Source: Ambrosia x helenae (Eukaryota > Streptophyta > Magnoliopsida > Asterales > Asteraceae). From it: DNA of 64,000 nucleotides. This document shows, in pieces, positions 34,080-46,636 of this stretch; positions within the stretch are counted from its first letter, which is position 1, and each line of letters begins with the position of its first letter. A program made the translations under genes and the position numbers. Location of the stretch: NCBI GenBank assembly GCA_030844895.1, contig CM061229.1, positions 126,075,546 through 126,139,545 of the forward strand, written 5' to 3'. The notes under the pieces are model-generated. The model was not told the origin of the DNA. It searched no databases and saw only the letters and a program-made list of their open reading frames with translations.

Positions 34080-35926
34080 TGATGATGTCAAAACTTTATG
34101 TTTTATGGTAAGTATCGCTTATGTTTAAGCTTCTATATAAATATATAAAACAATTTGTTATGATCTCTGATGATCATTTGGTCTTTTCAGGAGAGGCTTA
34201 CCAGTAAAAAGAGCGATGATTTGAGGCCTGGATGAATGCCACCATCATCTGGTAATATCTAGGGAGTGGGAGCCTATAATTTTGCAAGTCTTTCGCTTTG
34301 GATTTTCTTTTTTTCTAGTGTCTGATTATAAAATTTTGAACTTCTGGATTTTTGGTGATACGGCTCGGAACTTGAATTATACACTAAATGTTTTTGTTGG
34401 AAGTATTTTGGTAGTTACAGTCATAGTTTGAGGTGAGTTTGAGATATTTTGGTATACCATTGCTGGCCTTTTCTTGGTTGTAAACATATGTTTATGAAGT
34501 TTAAATACACTTAATTTAATAAAAATATTTAAGAATGTCATTATTTCAACTTAAGGGAAGATGTTAGTTTTTGCATAATGCCATATACAAGTACTGAATA
34601 CTCATCTTTCTGCCTACCTTTATACGTTGATCGCCTGTTTTGTTTTGTTCGATCGACCATGATTCATGTATAACACTGAATGAACAACATAATTGGTGTT
34701 GTTTACCCTGAAGTTACTGACTTATCTCATCTATAGAACGAAAAATATATCGGCAAAATACTATTTTTCATCACCCAAAATGTTACATAGCAAGATATTA
34801 GACCGAACTTACATCACCTCTATGTACAAAACATTACACTATTAGTTCACCTAAAAACGCGCCATCATGATCACATTCTGTCCGTTTACACCCTTGCCGA
34901 TTACACAGGAAACAAGGTTGTCGTTGGCGTCTTCTGATCATGTTTATCCTTGGAAATACACTCTTATCATTTCAAAATTAAGTATGTAGACTCAGGGGCT
35001 GTTTGGTAGCCTCTTAATGAAGCTCTTAACCATTCAGCGCTGAATGATTCAGCATTCAGCGCGTTTGTTTCAGCTTCTGAATGGAATGGTTAAGTCTGAA
35101 TCATTAAGATTTGAGATGTTGCTGAACCATTAAGCACTGAACTAGAGTTGACCTTAATGATGCTCTCCTATCAATGTGGGACAAGAAAACTAACCATTCA
35201 GACCCCTTAACCATTTAGACATCTTAATGATTCAGTACTTAATCAACCAAACAGCCTCTCAATAATGTTGTGTAATTTTCCAGCTAAAAACATCTGATTA
35301 TTTGGCTTTCACCTGATTTTGTATCAATGATTGATTGTTAAATGTCTTTTCTGCCCCCATGACAAAATCCTATTGTTCATCTGTGTATTCAGCTGGGATG
35401 GGACCCATTTTGATACCTCTACATTTATTTGTCTACACATTTAGTTTTAAATTTTTATATAATCCGTGTGATCATTCTTGGCCATGACATACCCATCACA
35501 AACACATACCAATTATATGATTTTATGGCAGCTTGTATATATGCACTGTGGACCTGTTTTTGTGTACCCCATCTTAGCTAGTCTCTTTGTAACTATGCTT
35601 TGAGTTGTATCGTGTTAAAAGACCAAACTACCCTCGATAAGTTGATCATGGACATTATTAGCATATTTTCTACTTCAAATCACCCTAACAAACCTTATGA
35701 AGAATAGATTGTTGTTTACATGTTCTTGATTTCGGTTACTAAAAGGCGGCAACTTTTAACTCCACACTAATATACATATTTCTTCAAAATTAATACATAT
35801 CTGTTAGTGTTGTTGCTCACTTGCTCATCCTTTTTTAAAAATGTTCTTAAATCTTAACTATACAGATGTGTTTCTTTTTTCATTTTTAATCTTGTTGATG
35901 CAAACATATTTTTTCAACACCTATGA
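34080..35926. other. NOG1 3' region and intergenic DNA
   Basis: NOG1 3' UTR with a likely intron (GTAAGTAT at 34110, TTTTCAG at 34184-34190). One MITE lies at 34995-35258. No gene found. Confidence 0.5.
34995..35258. mobile_element. hAT-like MITE (GGGGCTGTTTGGT ends)
   Basis: Ends GGGGCTGTTTGGTAGCCTC and CAACCAAACAGCCTC. The interior repeats CATTCAG/CTGAATG and TTAATGA units in both orientations. 264 bp. Confidence 0.75.
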
Positions 35927-36327
35927 TCAGCCTGCAATTGCAGCCTCAGAGATACTCTGCAACGACGGACGCCATGATTTCGACCTTGAAAATGATCCAG
36001 ACCTTTGCTTGATTGTTCTTTCATGTGTCATCACCTGACAATTCATAATAAAAACACATAAGAATCAAATAAACTTCATCATTTGACTTTTCAAGTCAAA
36101 GTTACATTTTTTTTATAAACATGATATATATTCATATATTCCTATACTCACCTTGCTTGTATTATCCAATTCTGAAGTTGTTTCATCTTCACCATGATTT
36201 TCCTTTCCCTTTTCCACCATTGTTTCTGTTTGCTCCTTCTTCGCTTGTCGTTTCGCTCTTAGCACCTTCATAACTTCTGTAGAACAAAATAATATTCAGC
36301 CACCAAACATAACTCAAAACAAATATC

Positions 36328-36368
<41 letters not shown>

Positions 36369-36636
36369 GACCATGAGAGGTGACAAGACGATAAGCTCGG
36401 CCCAGAACAAGAGTGTCACTGGGCCGAAGCAGCTTAACGCGTGTAAACCGAACCGTTTTACTCCCGGATTCATCATGACTCTCCCCACCAGGTAGTGGAA
36501 TAATGAGAGAAACATAATGTCCAGGATTCATCTTCATGACTTGACTAGCAGTTACTGACCAATACATCCTCTCAATCTTTCCTGATGGATGTTGTATGAC
36601 TAAAGCAGCTGCATCTACTGCTTGACAATTCCCCAT
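35927..36636 (-). CDS. DUF4228 (PADRE) domain protein
   Basis: Minus-strand gene with three exons: 36636-36372, 36276-36152 and 36034-35927, giving 165 residues. It begins MGNCQAVDAAALVIQHPSGK and continues MYWSVTASQVMKMNPGHYVS and LLRPSDTLVLGRAYRLVTS, the classic order of the plant DUF4228/PADRE family. MGNC at the start suits N-myristoylation and palmitoylation. The tail has a basic stretch (VLRAKRQAKKEQ) and the family's C-terminal RSKSWRPSLQSISEA box. Many members respond to stress or pathogens; the molecular role is unknown. Intron 1 starts GTCAGT and runs straight into a T tract of about 36 bases on the coding strand, which is unusual so close to a donor. Confidence 0.9.
36331..36366. 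repeat. Poly(A)/poly(T) tract in DUF4228 intron 1
   Basis: About 36 A on the plus strand (T on the coding strand), beginning about six bases past the 5' splice site. Confidence 0.95.
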
Positions 36637-37888
36637 CTTTAATCTATAATATTCAAGAACAAAGATGGAGGAGGGTTGTTTTATAAAAAAAGATGATAAG
36701 GAAATAATGGTTTTCTTTTGATACCATATACCACCACCACCCTTATATAATATGCTCAAATGGCATTTTTGTAAATAGTTGGAAAAAAAAACTTGTTTGA
36801 ATATAATTATTATTCTTTTTGTCTTTGACTGGAAATGACTTGGAAGGGTGAAATTTTTTGAAAATAATAGGTCGCTCTCTCTCCAACGAACTTGTGTTGT
36901 GTGTGACCTTTTTTATTATTTTATGTATTAGTTTATTAATTAAGTCATATCCCTGTTTTGATTTTAATAATATATATATGGTCTATTAAACATTTGGACT
37001 AATAATGACACCATGATTATATTTAATGTTTTGTTTTTATTTTATACAAATAATGAATCTTGTATAGTGTTAATGACTCTGAACATGTTGCTACAAATTT
37101 TTATTTAGACAATTAGCTAAATATTCATTTTGGAAAATTGATGTGTTTATGGTTTGGTTTGGTTTAATTTGATTTGATTTATATGCTTGTTGATTAAAGT
37201 TTTAAAAGATTTTAATAGTAATAATTGTAGATATTATATGATGTTTATTGATAATAATTTGGTAGTAGAAGTTTGATCATGCATTCATGTTACATGTTAA
37301 GGTTGATATCTTTTCAAGCAAAGTATTTTGTCTTACTATTAAAGATGCCTCTTTATACAATTACGTACTATTATTTTATATGAGGCTTTAACTGATATTA
37401 AATCATTTTTAACACGTTTATTAGATATTAGCAAACTTTTAATAACTTAAGAGAAGGTCAAATACGAATGCCTAGGAGAAAGTGATATTTAACGTCCTTA
37501 ACTTTACATGACATCTTTAACGCATGGTGACGCTAAAGTATACTCCAATGCCTTATCATATAAGTTTTACACATAGAATATTAACTACCATCAATGATTA
37601 AGGACCACCGGTAACTACCAAAAGATTATTGTATGAAATTATAAAATCCCTTTGTGGCTTTGTCATTGATCCATTGGTAACTATCAACCAACATTCGATG
37701 GTTTCCTTTTGTTGGTGATAAGTCGGTTGCTACCAAACCCAAAGGCTGCCTTACAACAACACAAGTTCGATTCATACCAATTAATAACGAACCTTAAGGA
37801 TACGGTTCATATAGGATTCATACCAAACATTGAAAACTAGATCAAATATGTACATGCACCGTGAAGACATAAATTACACTTACTCGCT

Positions 37889-37975
37889 AGGAATGAGCAA
37901 ATGGTATCGAGTACTGATACAAGTACCCACTCTTTTTCGTTTTTCGATACCAATCTGGTACAATGCTCATCCTTA
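37889..37975. mobile_element. Very short MITE-like inverted repeat
   Basis: TAGGAATGAGCAAATGGTA on the left faces GGTACAATGCTCATCCTTA on the right. About 87 bp; flanks TTACTCGC and TTACGCAC are only partly alike. Confidence 0.45.
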
Positions 37976-38301
37976 TTACGCACGTGGGAAGGTGGGGAGG
38001 CAGAGTGCCCTAATGTCCATATTCTAATGAAGTGAATCGCCACTAGTCATTGTTTGATTAGGGCTTTGATGGTCGAATTAGGTCAGGAAACTAATGTCAT
38101 ACGAAACAATAAATCACATATTAAAAACCTAGGAACAACCAAACTTCAAAAGACATACAAATAGTGGATAAAGCCTTACTCACATAGCTTTCGAGTTTGA
38201 GTTCTGAATCTCAAATCTTAAGTTCCTAACGTCTAACTTCCAATTCTCACCACTCGCCAATACCTACCACCCTCTTGCCTTGGTGGGTCCGCCATTGCAT
38301 G

Positions 38302-38509
38302 CACTGGCGAAGCATAGTAAGGGCGGGGAGGGGCGGCCGACCCCCCCGGATTTTCGCGCAGAAGTTCCGATTATATAGTATTCGTATAGAAAATTTTGAA
38401 AATATAGGGTTTCGACCCCCGAAACGGGTTTTCGACCCCCGAAACTAGTGACTTCCGACCCCCCGGTGACTTCCGACCCCCCGAACCTTCGGGTCAAGCT
38501 TCGCCACTG
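38302..38509. mobile_element. hAT MITE (CACTGGCGAAGC ends)
   Basis: Ends CACTGGCGAAGC and GCTTCGCCACTG, with 8-bp flanks ATTGCATG and ACTGCATG (one mismatch). The interior is rich in CGACCCCCCG units, including a tandem GACTTCCGACCCCC pair. 208 bp. Confidence 0.82.
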
Positions 38510-38543
38510 ACTGCATGCAAATTTGTAAAGTTAATTCAAAGAT

Positions 38544-38892
38544 CAAATACATATAGTTTTTTTGTAAGAACTGTGAGAATCAAAGGAGGTAAAAAAAATT
38601 TATTTTTTTTTTAGAAATTTTTTTTCCCATGTGCTTATTCTTTCTAGATGAATAATACAAAAAAAAAATTAAAATTTTTTTTTTAGTGTAATTACGTCAT
38701 TAAGTTAAATACATTAGTTTACACTAGAGTAATTATGTAATTACTCTACACCAATTTTTTTTTTTTTTTTTTTTTTTAGTTTTCAATACTATAATACATG
38801 TTTAACAATATGGGAAAAAAAATTTTGAAAAAAAAAATTAAAAAAAAAATACCCTCCTTTGATTCTCACAGTTCTTACCAAAAAAACTATTT
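38544..38892. mobile_element. Foldback MITE with AGAACTGTGAGAATCAAAGG ends
   Basis: The left arm (GTAAGAACTGTGAGAATCAA) pairs exactly with the right arm (TTGATTCTCACAGTTCTTAC). A/T-rich homopolymer runs fill the interior. About 350 bp. Confidence 0.8.
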
Positions 38893-40165
38893 GTACCGGA
38901 TCTTTCCCCTATATATTTAAACAAAAATATATATATTTTAAAAAACGAGAGAGATAAAATAAGAAACTCCACGTCAAAAGTTAAAACTAGAATGAATTAA
39001 ATTTTATCTTATCGTGTGATTCCCAACCCCATTTACTTTAATATATAAGTGATTGTTAAACACACTCATATTAGTTTATACCATAAGTTAAAGATTCGAT
39101 ACTTCTTATTTTCATTATTTAATGATGGACGAAGACTTAACATTAGCTAGGAAATGGTGCGCCTGCCGGCAAGGACCGTAGATGGTGGTGAAATCCGACG
39201 TGGCAAAATACATGTTTTGGACGGACTTGGTCGGCGTTGTCGACGGTGTCAATAGTTACTCTTTTGGACCCAATTTATTTAAGTGATTAAATATATGGTA
39301 TTTGTTACATGATGGTGTATTTTATTTTTAAAGAAGCATGTTACTATACATTTGGATTTTAAATTATGAACAACGATTGTTTGTTGGCCGGTTTACTCGG
39401 ACCGTGATGGTGAAATTATTTATTATGTTTTGTAGCAAACTTTTGGCGTTTTCTTCATTATTTTCCCATTTGTGAATGGGAAACGAATAACAAGATGTAG
39501 ATGAAGCCGTCCTCAAATTATATCTATATGGGCATTCAATGGATAATGATGTTTATGTATATGTTGCTATTGGTTGTGTGTCGAATACAACAAAAAAAAA
39601 AGTTGATAAATTGAAGTTATCATGACTCAAAGATTCGTATGAATGAAAGTATGGTTTATGGTTTATGTCTCCACGAATATGTATTTATAGATTATACCAA
39701 AATATTTAAATGTATATATGATTGTTATTAAATTAAAAACGGGGGGGGGGGGGGGGGTTGTTGTAATTGAGTTCTTCCAACGTCCACTTCATCTATAACT
39801 TTAACTAAACGCAGTTCGTTAATCAAAGTTGATTTGCTACTCTAAGCACAAGCGGTTTTGATCTTAGTGTGCAAGTTGTGATGATGGTAGTATCAATTAT
39901 AATTAAACACACCCGATGATTCGGAAAGTTTAAATAGGTTGTATTATTTATTCTATAATGAGTTAAAATTTATAAACAAACACAAATCATTATCTAATGT
40001 TGAGGAACTTTATAAGCAAAATTAACAAAGTGATTAGTTTTATTAATAATCTGTTCCCGAATTAAATCCATGTTTACTGTATTTGTCGTAGCTTAGTTTG
40101 AGAAGAAATTTTTTATGTGAATAAGAGAGCTATTAAAGTAAGAGCATATAAGGGGCCCAACTCTT

Positions 40166-40369
40166 TTTTTTTTTTTTTTTTAACGGCATCTCGCTCAGGG
40201 GTATACATGAGCATAGTCCGGCCGACGTGGGATTCGAACCTAGCACTCCATGGTAGGAAACAGTCTAAGCCTGAAAACCTCCCACCTCACCTGCAGCAAG
40301 TGGGAATCAAACCTGGCTCTCCAAGAAGAAACCAAGTCTTTTCCACCACTAGACCACAGGGTCATTGGC
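40166..40369 (-). mobile_element. tRNA-derived SINE with perfect 15-bp target duplication
   Basis: Read on the minus strand it starts with a box A-like GGTCTAGTGG, has a box B-like GGTTTGATTCCC, later GGTTCGAATCCC, and ends in a poly(A) tail (poly-T at about 40164-40181). AGGGGCCCAACTCTT is present exactly at 40151-40165 and 40370-40384. This clean target-site duplication marks a retroposed insertion. Confidence 0.88.
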
Positions 40370-41060
40370 AGGGGCCCAACTCTTAAGGCTTCACTTTGCT
40401 TAATTATTAAATTAAAGATACATATAATAAGTTACACATAATGATTTTATTTTCGCTAAAACTCAATCCAACTATAATATGTGTATGTCTTTTGAACATC
40501 GCACAAGAAATGCGTGTCAAAATGTTCCCACATGTTGGATTATAGACCAAAAACGATATATATATTTTGTTACGAAAGGCCACAAATATAGAATGTGTTT
40601 TAGGCCTTAATAATGTTGAGTCGGCCTTGACAGTTATGAATGTTTTTAAATAATTAAAAAAAAAACAACCCCTTTTTACCCTTGCTTGACGTTTTCTTTA
40701 CTACTAAACTAATTTTTGTAACGGGATTGGATTCTATGGAGTCAAAATTGTACAAAATTGTTAGGGTTCCTAGGAAAACTATGACTAATGAACACTAAAT
40801 GAGGAACAAGAATCTTAACAAATTTTATGAAATCTTTGACTATGGCTTATAGTAAAAACAAATTATCTAAAAACCTCTGATGTATACACTCATAGTAGTC
40901 CCATGTGAGATGTCGGGACCTCACAATATTTTACTAATTGTCCCAACATCACCCACGCAAAACACTTAATTTAATTAATATGTTCGAAATTTAAAACACA
41001 AAAAAAAAAAGACATTAAAAATATGTGTCATAAATCTTTTATCTTTTTGAACAAACTAAG

Positions 41061-41270
41061 AGGGTGTTTAGGATTGCGTTTTGAATCTGATTTTTAGATT
41101 ATTGCATTTTGAAAACGCAGATAATCAGTTTTTAGTGTTTGGATTGCGTTTTGAAAACACATATAATCAGTTTTTTAGGCTACTAAAACGCAATAATCTA
41201 TAAGCAGCTCCACCCCTGCTTTTCCAAAACGTATAATCTGTTTTGAATAATCAATCCTAAACACCCCCTA
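41061..41270. mobile_element. hAT-like MITE, copy 2
   Basis: Ends GGGTGTTTAGGATTGCG and CAATCCTAAACACCC. The interior AAGCAGCTCCACCCCTGCTT is the complement of that in 20470-20637, so it is the same family in opposite orientation. This copy is longer, with a duplicated TTTGGATTGCGTTTTGAAAA-type left part. Confidence 0.78.
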
Positions 41271-41639
41271 ACTTACTTGTGAATACTCATATATTATAAT
41301 AAACCTTTTGTTATTGTGCGTGTTATTGTAGTGTTTGTAGTTGAGCAGTGCATAAACTCTTTTAATTTAATATAATAAATACGTTTAAACGAAATTATAA
41401 CTATTTTACCATGAATAGTGGTAAATTATACACCAATCATATGTAGTTTTTTTCATTTGTACATTTTGATCACAAGTTTTATGGATATCACACACTGGCT
41501 AGGGTTACCGTGTATTTATTACATTCACTATAATAATTGCACTATGAGTGGTTATATTTTTTTTAAACGTCCAACAAAATTCTTTATTCCATAAAATGCT
41601 AGTAAGACATTCACTATAATAATTGCCAACAAAACTCTT

Positions 41640-41830
41640 ATCCGCTTCGTCATTGCCTCCCAAAAAAAATTTCGACGAAGACTTTCTAGGCTGCTTATAA
41701 TCCGTGCCGGTGCCCGAAAAAGTGAGAAATAGTAAAGCGGCAATGAGTTAAGTACCGATTTAAGAAGTGTAATCCGTCCCCCATATGATAATGTCTTGGC
41801 CTTCTATGCCGATAAACGTTTCTGGAACTA
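41640..41830 (-). pseudogene. LINE reverse-transcriptase fragment
   Basis: The minus-strand frame reads KAKTLSYGGRITLLKSVL, then PLYYFSLFRAP and SLESLRRNFFW. This is the conserved stretch after the RT domain of plant LINEs. A TAG sits at 41804-41806, where the family has Trp. There is no intact end on either side, so this is a fossil piece. Confidence 0.75.
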
Positions 41831-43930
41831 CATGTGCACTAGAAAATTTATTTAGAAGGTCATAGTAGAAGAAAATACAAACTACATGGCACTATAGTCA
41901 AAGCTATTGTTTATATAGTTTATCTATCAAATCAATTAGTTTAGTTTTTTTGGAGAAAGAAATCAATATAATAGAAATTAAGCTTTATATCTTATATATA
42001 TTTTAAAAATTCATGCAATAGCACCGGATGCTTTTTCTGAAAGAGGCTTGACATGATTATATGGTCACGAAGGAAGGCATTCATCCATATGAATTTTCTA
42101 TTTCAAGTCTATTTTTAAATTAATATGTTTTTCTGATGTGTTGTACCCTTAGTGGGACAATATGTTTTGAAGGCCTTCACTTGTCACAACCATGGAATGT
42201 GCAAACTATTAGTATTATATATGAGTTGCACTTCACTCCTTATAGTTTATATGCTTGATCTATATACCACTTTATCCATCTTTTTTCTCAAATTAACTTT
42301 TTTTTTAAATAATAATAAGAAAATGATGGGCCCCAGAACTTTACAACACCCATTTTGACCAAGGTCCTTCATTTCTAAATACAAAATACTATTTATTTAT
42401 TTATTTATTTATTTAATTTTATTTTGGGGGGGGGGGGGGGTAGTTTTTACCCTCGTATTCAAACTAGTATGTATAATGTATTAAATCGCACAAATGTTTG
42501 AAGTAAATTTCAACTTCATACATTTATTGTGCTTCCAAAACTCTTTACAAACCATAAAGCCGAATTCGACAATAGAACAAGTGGTTGGATGTATTAGTGC
42601 CAACTTGGCCTCTATGAGGAAGATGTGTAATAACAGCCTAACAAATTTTACACATTCAGTCTATATCAAACTTGAATACTTGAAGTGAAGATGGTCTCAT
42701 GATGTGCTGTATAGGGTTGAAAGTGTAATTCATAAGAAGACAAGGGTCCACCTAATTCATTTATAATTAATATATGTGTTTTGAACATATTCTGTCTTTG
42801 TGGGGACAACATAAATTAGGTCTTGATTGTCTTTGCCTCGTCTTTAAAACATTCTAAATTTCATGTTAAAACCACTCAACCAAACTAGATTGGAGTTAAG
42901 AGACATCTTCTTCTAAGTAGGTATCCTGTCCCTTTTTGTTTAATGGACTGTCTTATAAAATGCGATTGTACACACACATTCTTCCCCCTATATAACAATG
43001 TCACAATTAAAGATTTGGGTTTAATTAATTTTATGATTTAGCATAAAGAATCAAATAGGTTAATACAAGTACAAAAGTACATCTAATATCTAATCAGATC
43101 ATGCTAATGAAGTTTCCTAGCAAGATACGATGCACATGATTAAAAATGTCAAATTTAAATTAAATACATGTTTGGGAAAATTCAAATGACTAGAAATTAA
43201 CGCGTAAAACCAGAAGTCACATATACCATACACGTTCCATTATCATCGATTAATCCCTATGGAGAGGTCCAAGTGCCGATTGTGTCGTGTTTAAGAAAGA
43301 ATTATTTGGTGCAAATCCTATTTAAATTAGAAAATAAATTAAGACATCGATGCCTATTGATGAGTTAGTCGATCTTTATGTTATTAGTTTTACAAGGAAA
43401 CATCAAACATCATGCAAACATGCATGCTTATGTGTTACTTAATGAGGTCTAAGCTAGTAATACCCTAATAAAGACAAAATAACATTGTAAACAAAAGTAG
43501 GTCTATATTTGATTCATAAGTTTGCTTATTGTTTCAATATTTTTTTTTTTTATATTAAACTTCTTAATTTATTCATTATATCCATATATAAAGTAGGAAT
43601 ATTAGAAAAGAAAATAGCAATGGGTCCGATTTTGAGTGATCAGATACTTTGGAACTGAAATAATTCTAACAGAAATTGACGAGTCATACCACTTTTTAGG
43701 AGTTCCATCAGTTCACTCAAAATAGAATTTGTGTGTTGTGACCCTTTGTTATGAGTCGTCTTGCTCTTTTTTTTTTTACCCTTTGTTATTGATTGACATG
43801 AATATCTTCTCTTCTTTATTAACAGGCTTTTAAAGATCACTAAATGGTATAAATAAATTATCTTCTCTTCTTTATTAACCCTATCTTGGTTATTTTAAAA
43901 AATAAAAATTTAAACTTTAAATTTAGAAAA

Positions 43931-44219
43931 AGGGTAAACTGCTAAAATCGCCTCTGTGGTTTGGTGAAAGTTGTCACTTACGTACAAACTTGATATTTTT
44001 TGTCATAATTGTGCTCTGGTTTTAATTGTTTGTCATAATCGTACACTGGTTTTAAATTGTTTGTCTAAATCGTCCCTTGACTTAATTTGATGGAGTTAGT
44101 ACCATGGACGATTTAGACAAACAATTAAAACCAGGGTACGATTATGACAAAAAAATCTCAAGTTTGTACGTAAGTGACAACTTTCACCAAACCACAAGGA
44201 TGATTTTAGCATTTTACCC
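43931..44219. mobile_element. MULE-type foldback MITE, perfect 9-bp duplication
   Basis: TTTAGAAAA at 43922-43930 and 44220-44228. The arms are long and nearly complementary: GGTGAAAGTTGTCACTTACG on the left faces CGTAAGTGACAACTTTCACC on the right. 289 bp. Confidence 0.85.
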
Positions 44220-44974
44220 TTTAGAAAATAGATAAAAATGATTTATAATCAAATATTCCAAAAAAAACTGGAAAGTACGTAAGACCAAAATGTATATTAC
44301 ATTTAGTTTTATAACGCTAGAATGCTAGATTAATTTTTCTGATAGTGTGTGTGTCTGTGTGTATGGATATACGATTGACATCATCTTCTAGTTGCGAGTT
44401 GTACATATCGAGTTTGTTAGTACCCTAAGAAACGAAACACAAGTTAGGTCTTTGTTTCTTGTGAAGTTTAGAACCGTCAATTAGCAAAACACTGAAGGTA
44501 TTGATCTCATGTGATTGAATGAGTTTTAATTCTTTCTACGTATGTTAGCATAATCACAATTAAAAATCAATCGTTTATTTAATTAGATGTTACAAATTCG
44601 TATTAGGTGTGTTTTATACTCTAAAGTCATGTTGAAGTAATTGAACTTTTTCTTTCTCTCGGTGCCAACTTAATCCACACATTTTTTTCTCTTGTCTAAA
44701 TTATATTATAATAATGATGAAAATCACTACATGTTTTGTTATGAAGATTTAAGGATAACAAGTTCAATGTATGACAAGTACAAGTACATCTTCGTCTTCT
44801 CTGATCATGTTTATGAAGATGGTAGGAGGTTTCCTAAGAATATACAAAGCACATGACAACTATTATTGTGTGTTTTCTAAACCTGTGTTCATTTGGATAA
44901 AAAGAAATGTATCTTTATACCCTCAAGGTGGATAGGTTAATTAGAACAAATAGTGATGTTCACTTATTTTATAT

Positions 44975-45236
44975 TTTGGCCATTTTTTTTTTGTTTTTTT
45001 TATTAACTTTTTTTTTTCCATTTTGACCACCAAAATGTTTTCATATTTTCTATTTTGGCCACTTTTTTTTTTGCTTTTTTTATTAACTTTTTTTTTCTCA
45101 TTTTGACCACCAAAATTTTTTTAAGTTTTTTTTACCTCATTTTGGCCACACAATGTTTTTTTACTTTTTGTTTAAGTTTTTTTTTCCCGTTTTGACCACC
45201 AACTTTTTATTAAGTTTTTTTTTCTCATTTTGGCCC
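44975..45236 (+). repeat. Degenerate T-rich tandem repeat with CATTTTGACCACC units
   Basis: Alternating CATTTTGACCACC and ATTTTGGCCAC motifs separated by T-rich runs, at least six in all. There is no coding meaning. Confidence 0.75.
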
Positions 45237-45583
45237 CCGACATAATGCGTTTTTATCCGATTTCACACGGGTTTGGTTTTTGTTCGTTTATTATCTATAT
45301 ATTTAACAACCACGAAATGAATAACTGCTTCACTCTAACGTACGCAGCCGGCTACCGACCACATCTACCGTGCGTCATCTCCACCATGTGCTGCGGACCG
45401 CGGGAGATTCCTGGTATTCTCCGCGTAGCCACTGCCACTTTTGTATTTTCTCATTGTCCACGGTTAGTCTCAATGCCTTTGTCGGTTACCAAAATCCGCA
45501 TTAACACGTCATGTGAAAAACGCGTAACGCGCGTATCACCGACCACATCTATTGAATTTACAATCAAATATATCGTCCGATAA
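45237..45583. other. GC-richer island after T-rich repeat, no recognised gene
   Basis: A 117-codon frame is open here on the plus strand but resembles nothing known, with few signs of selection. The region has markedly more CG dinucleotides than its surroundings. It could be the end of an unclassified element. Confidence 0.35.
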
Positions 45584-46135
45584 TTACAAAATAAATGTAA
45601 TAAATAAAAAATAATAATTCAAGTTTGAAATGTTAAAAAGCAAAGAAACTCTTGATCATGATTCATGATTGCTAAGCTAAGCTAAGTGGAATGTTCAATA
45701 CCATGCTTAGAGAACCAATTCATTAAACAAACAAAAGTAGTGTCCTTCATCTACAAAGGAACCACTAATTTTGAAATAATAGTATGAATAGTAATCAAAT
45801 ATTGGGGTAGGTTTTATTTCATTTGTATCGATATTTGTTGGTGGGAAAAATAATTGAAAACATCATGTTGAGGAATATTGTACCATTTCAATACAATTAT
45901 GATGAGATCTTTGTGATGATTTTATATGTAATTATGTATCATAATATAAATTATTTTATGACTGTATAACGGATCACATCATATCTTGGTTGTGCTATGT
46001 TAGTATGATGACAATGCAATCATTTATTAATGTATGCAATAAAATGATAAGTTTTTAACGGAAAATTATGAAAATAGATATAGTTTCTCGAAAGTAGACC
46101 CTTTGCCAGCCTTTTAGTAGGTACAATTGGGCACT

Positions 46136-46236
46136 GGGGTGGTGGCCCAATGGTAGAACCAAAGCTTTTAGGAACACCTAAGGAGGAGATCATGGGTTCA
46201 AGTCCCACAAGGAGTGAAATTTGCCGTTTAAAAAAA
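46136..46236 (+). mobile_element. Short tRNA-derived SINE with perfect 17-bp duplication
   Basis: Box A-like TGGCCCAATGGTAG and box B-like GGTTCAAGTCCC are spaced as in tRNA genes, then a short poly(A). AGGTACAATTGGGCACT is exact at 46119-46135 and 46237-46253. Confidence 0.88.
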
Positions 46237-46343
46237 AGGTACAATTGGGCACTAAAATTTAGGATTTCTAGAAGTGGGGTACCCTTAGCCGGCTTCTGGC
46301 TAAGATGGTTAAAGGTTTAAGCTAAGCCGACACAAGTAACAAG

Positions 46344-46636
46344 AAGAGGTGTACAAAAAACTGGTTTGAAAAATAAATTGAAAAAAAAATGGAACGGTTT
46401 TATAGAAACCAAGTTGGGCCCGACCGGAATCTCTGGGTTGTGTATCGGTTGCCCTTCCACCACCGTAAACCGGTTTAAAATCCAATCCTAATCGATTTAG
46501 ATTAGTTCAGAGGTTCACTCAATGAAACCGGATTTTTACCTGAACCGATTTGGAAAAAAAAAAACGCTTTGTATGTCACCCAAAAAAACCGGTTGGGTAA
46601 AAAAATGACCTGGTTTTAACGATTTGTACATCTCTA
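46344..46636. mobile_element. hAT-like element, TGTACA-end family
   Basis: Ends AAGAGGTGTACAAA and TTGTACATCTCTA, flanks GTAACAAG and GTAAGAAG. The interior has AACCGGTTT-type units in both orientations. Relative of 24918-25497 and 30871-31497. Confidence 0.72.

Larger units (their letters stand above)
36800..40150. other. Gene-free stretch with MITEs
   Basis: No coding gene is recognisable on either strand. It contains three identifiable MITEs (37889-37975, 38302-38509, 38544-38892) and a run of 17 G at 39741-39757. The remainder is AT-rich. Confidence 0.55.
40390..43930. other. Gene-free stretch
   Basis: Holds a hAT-like MITE (41061-41270), a LINE reverse-transcriptase fragment (41640-41830), a (TTTA)n run at 42389-42412 and 15 G at 42426-42440. 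No gene was found. Confidence 0.5.

Noticed and set aside
45230..45583. 117-codon frame as a gene
   Set aside because: No family resemblance, odd composition, next to a repeat array. Listed as an unexplained island instead.
46136..46236. A tRNA gene
   Set aside because: A and B boxes are present, but the cloverleaf does not close, and a poly(A) with a 17-bp duplication shows a SINE.
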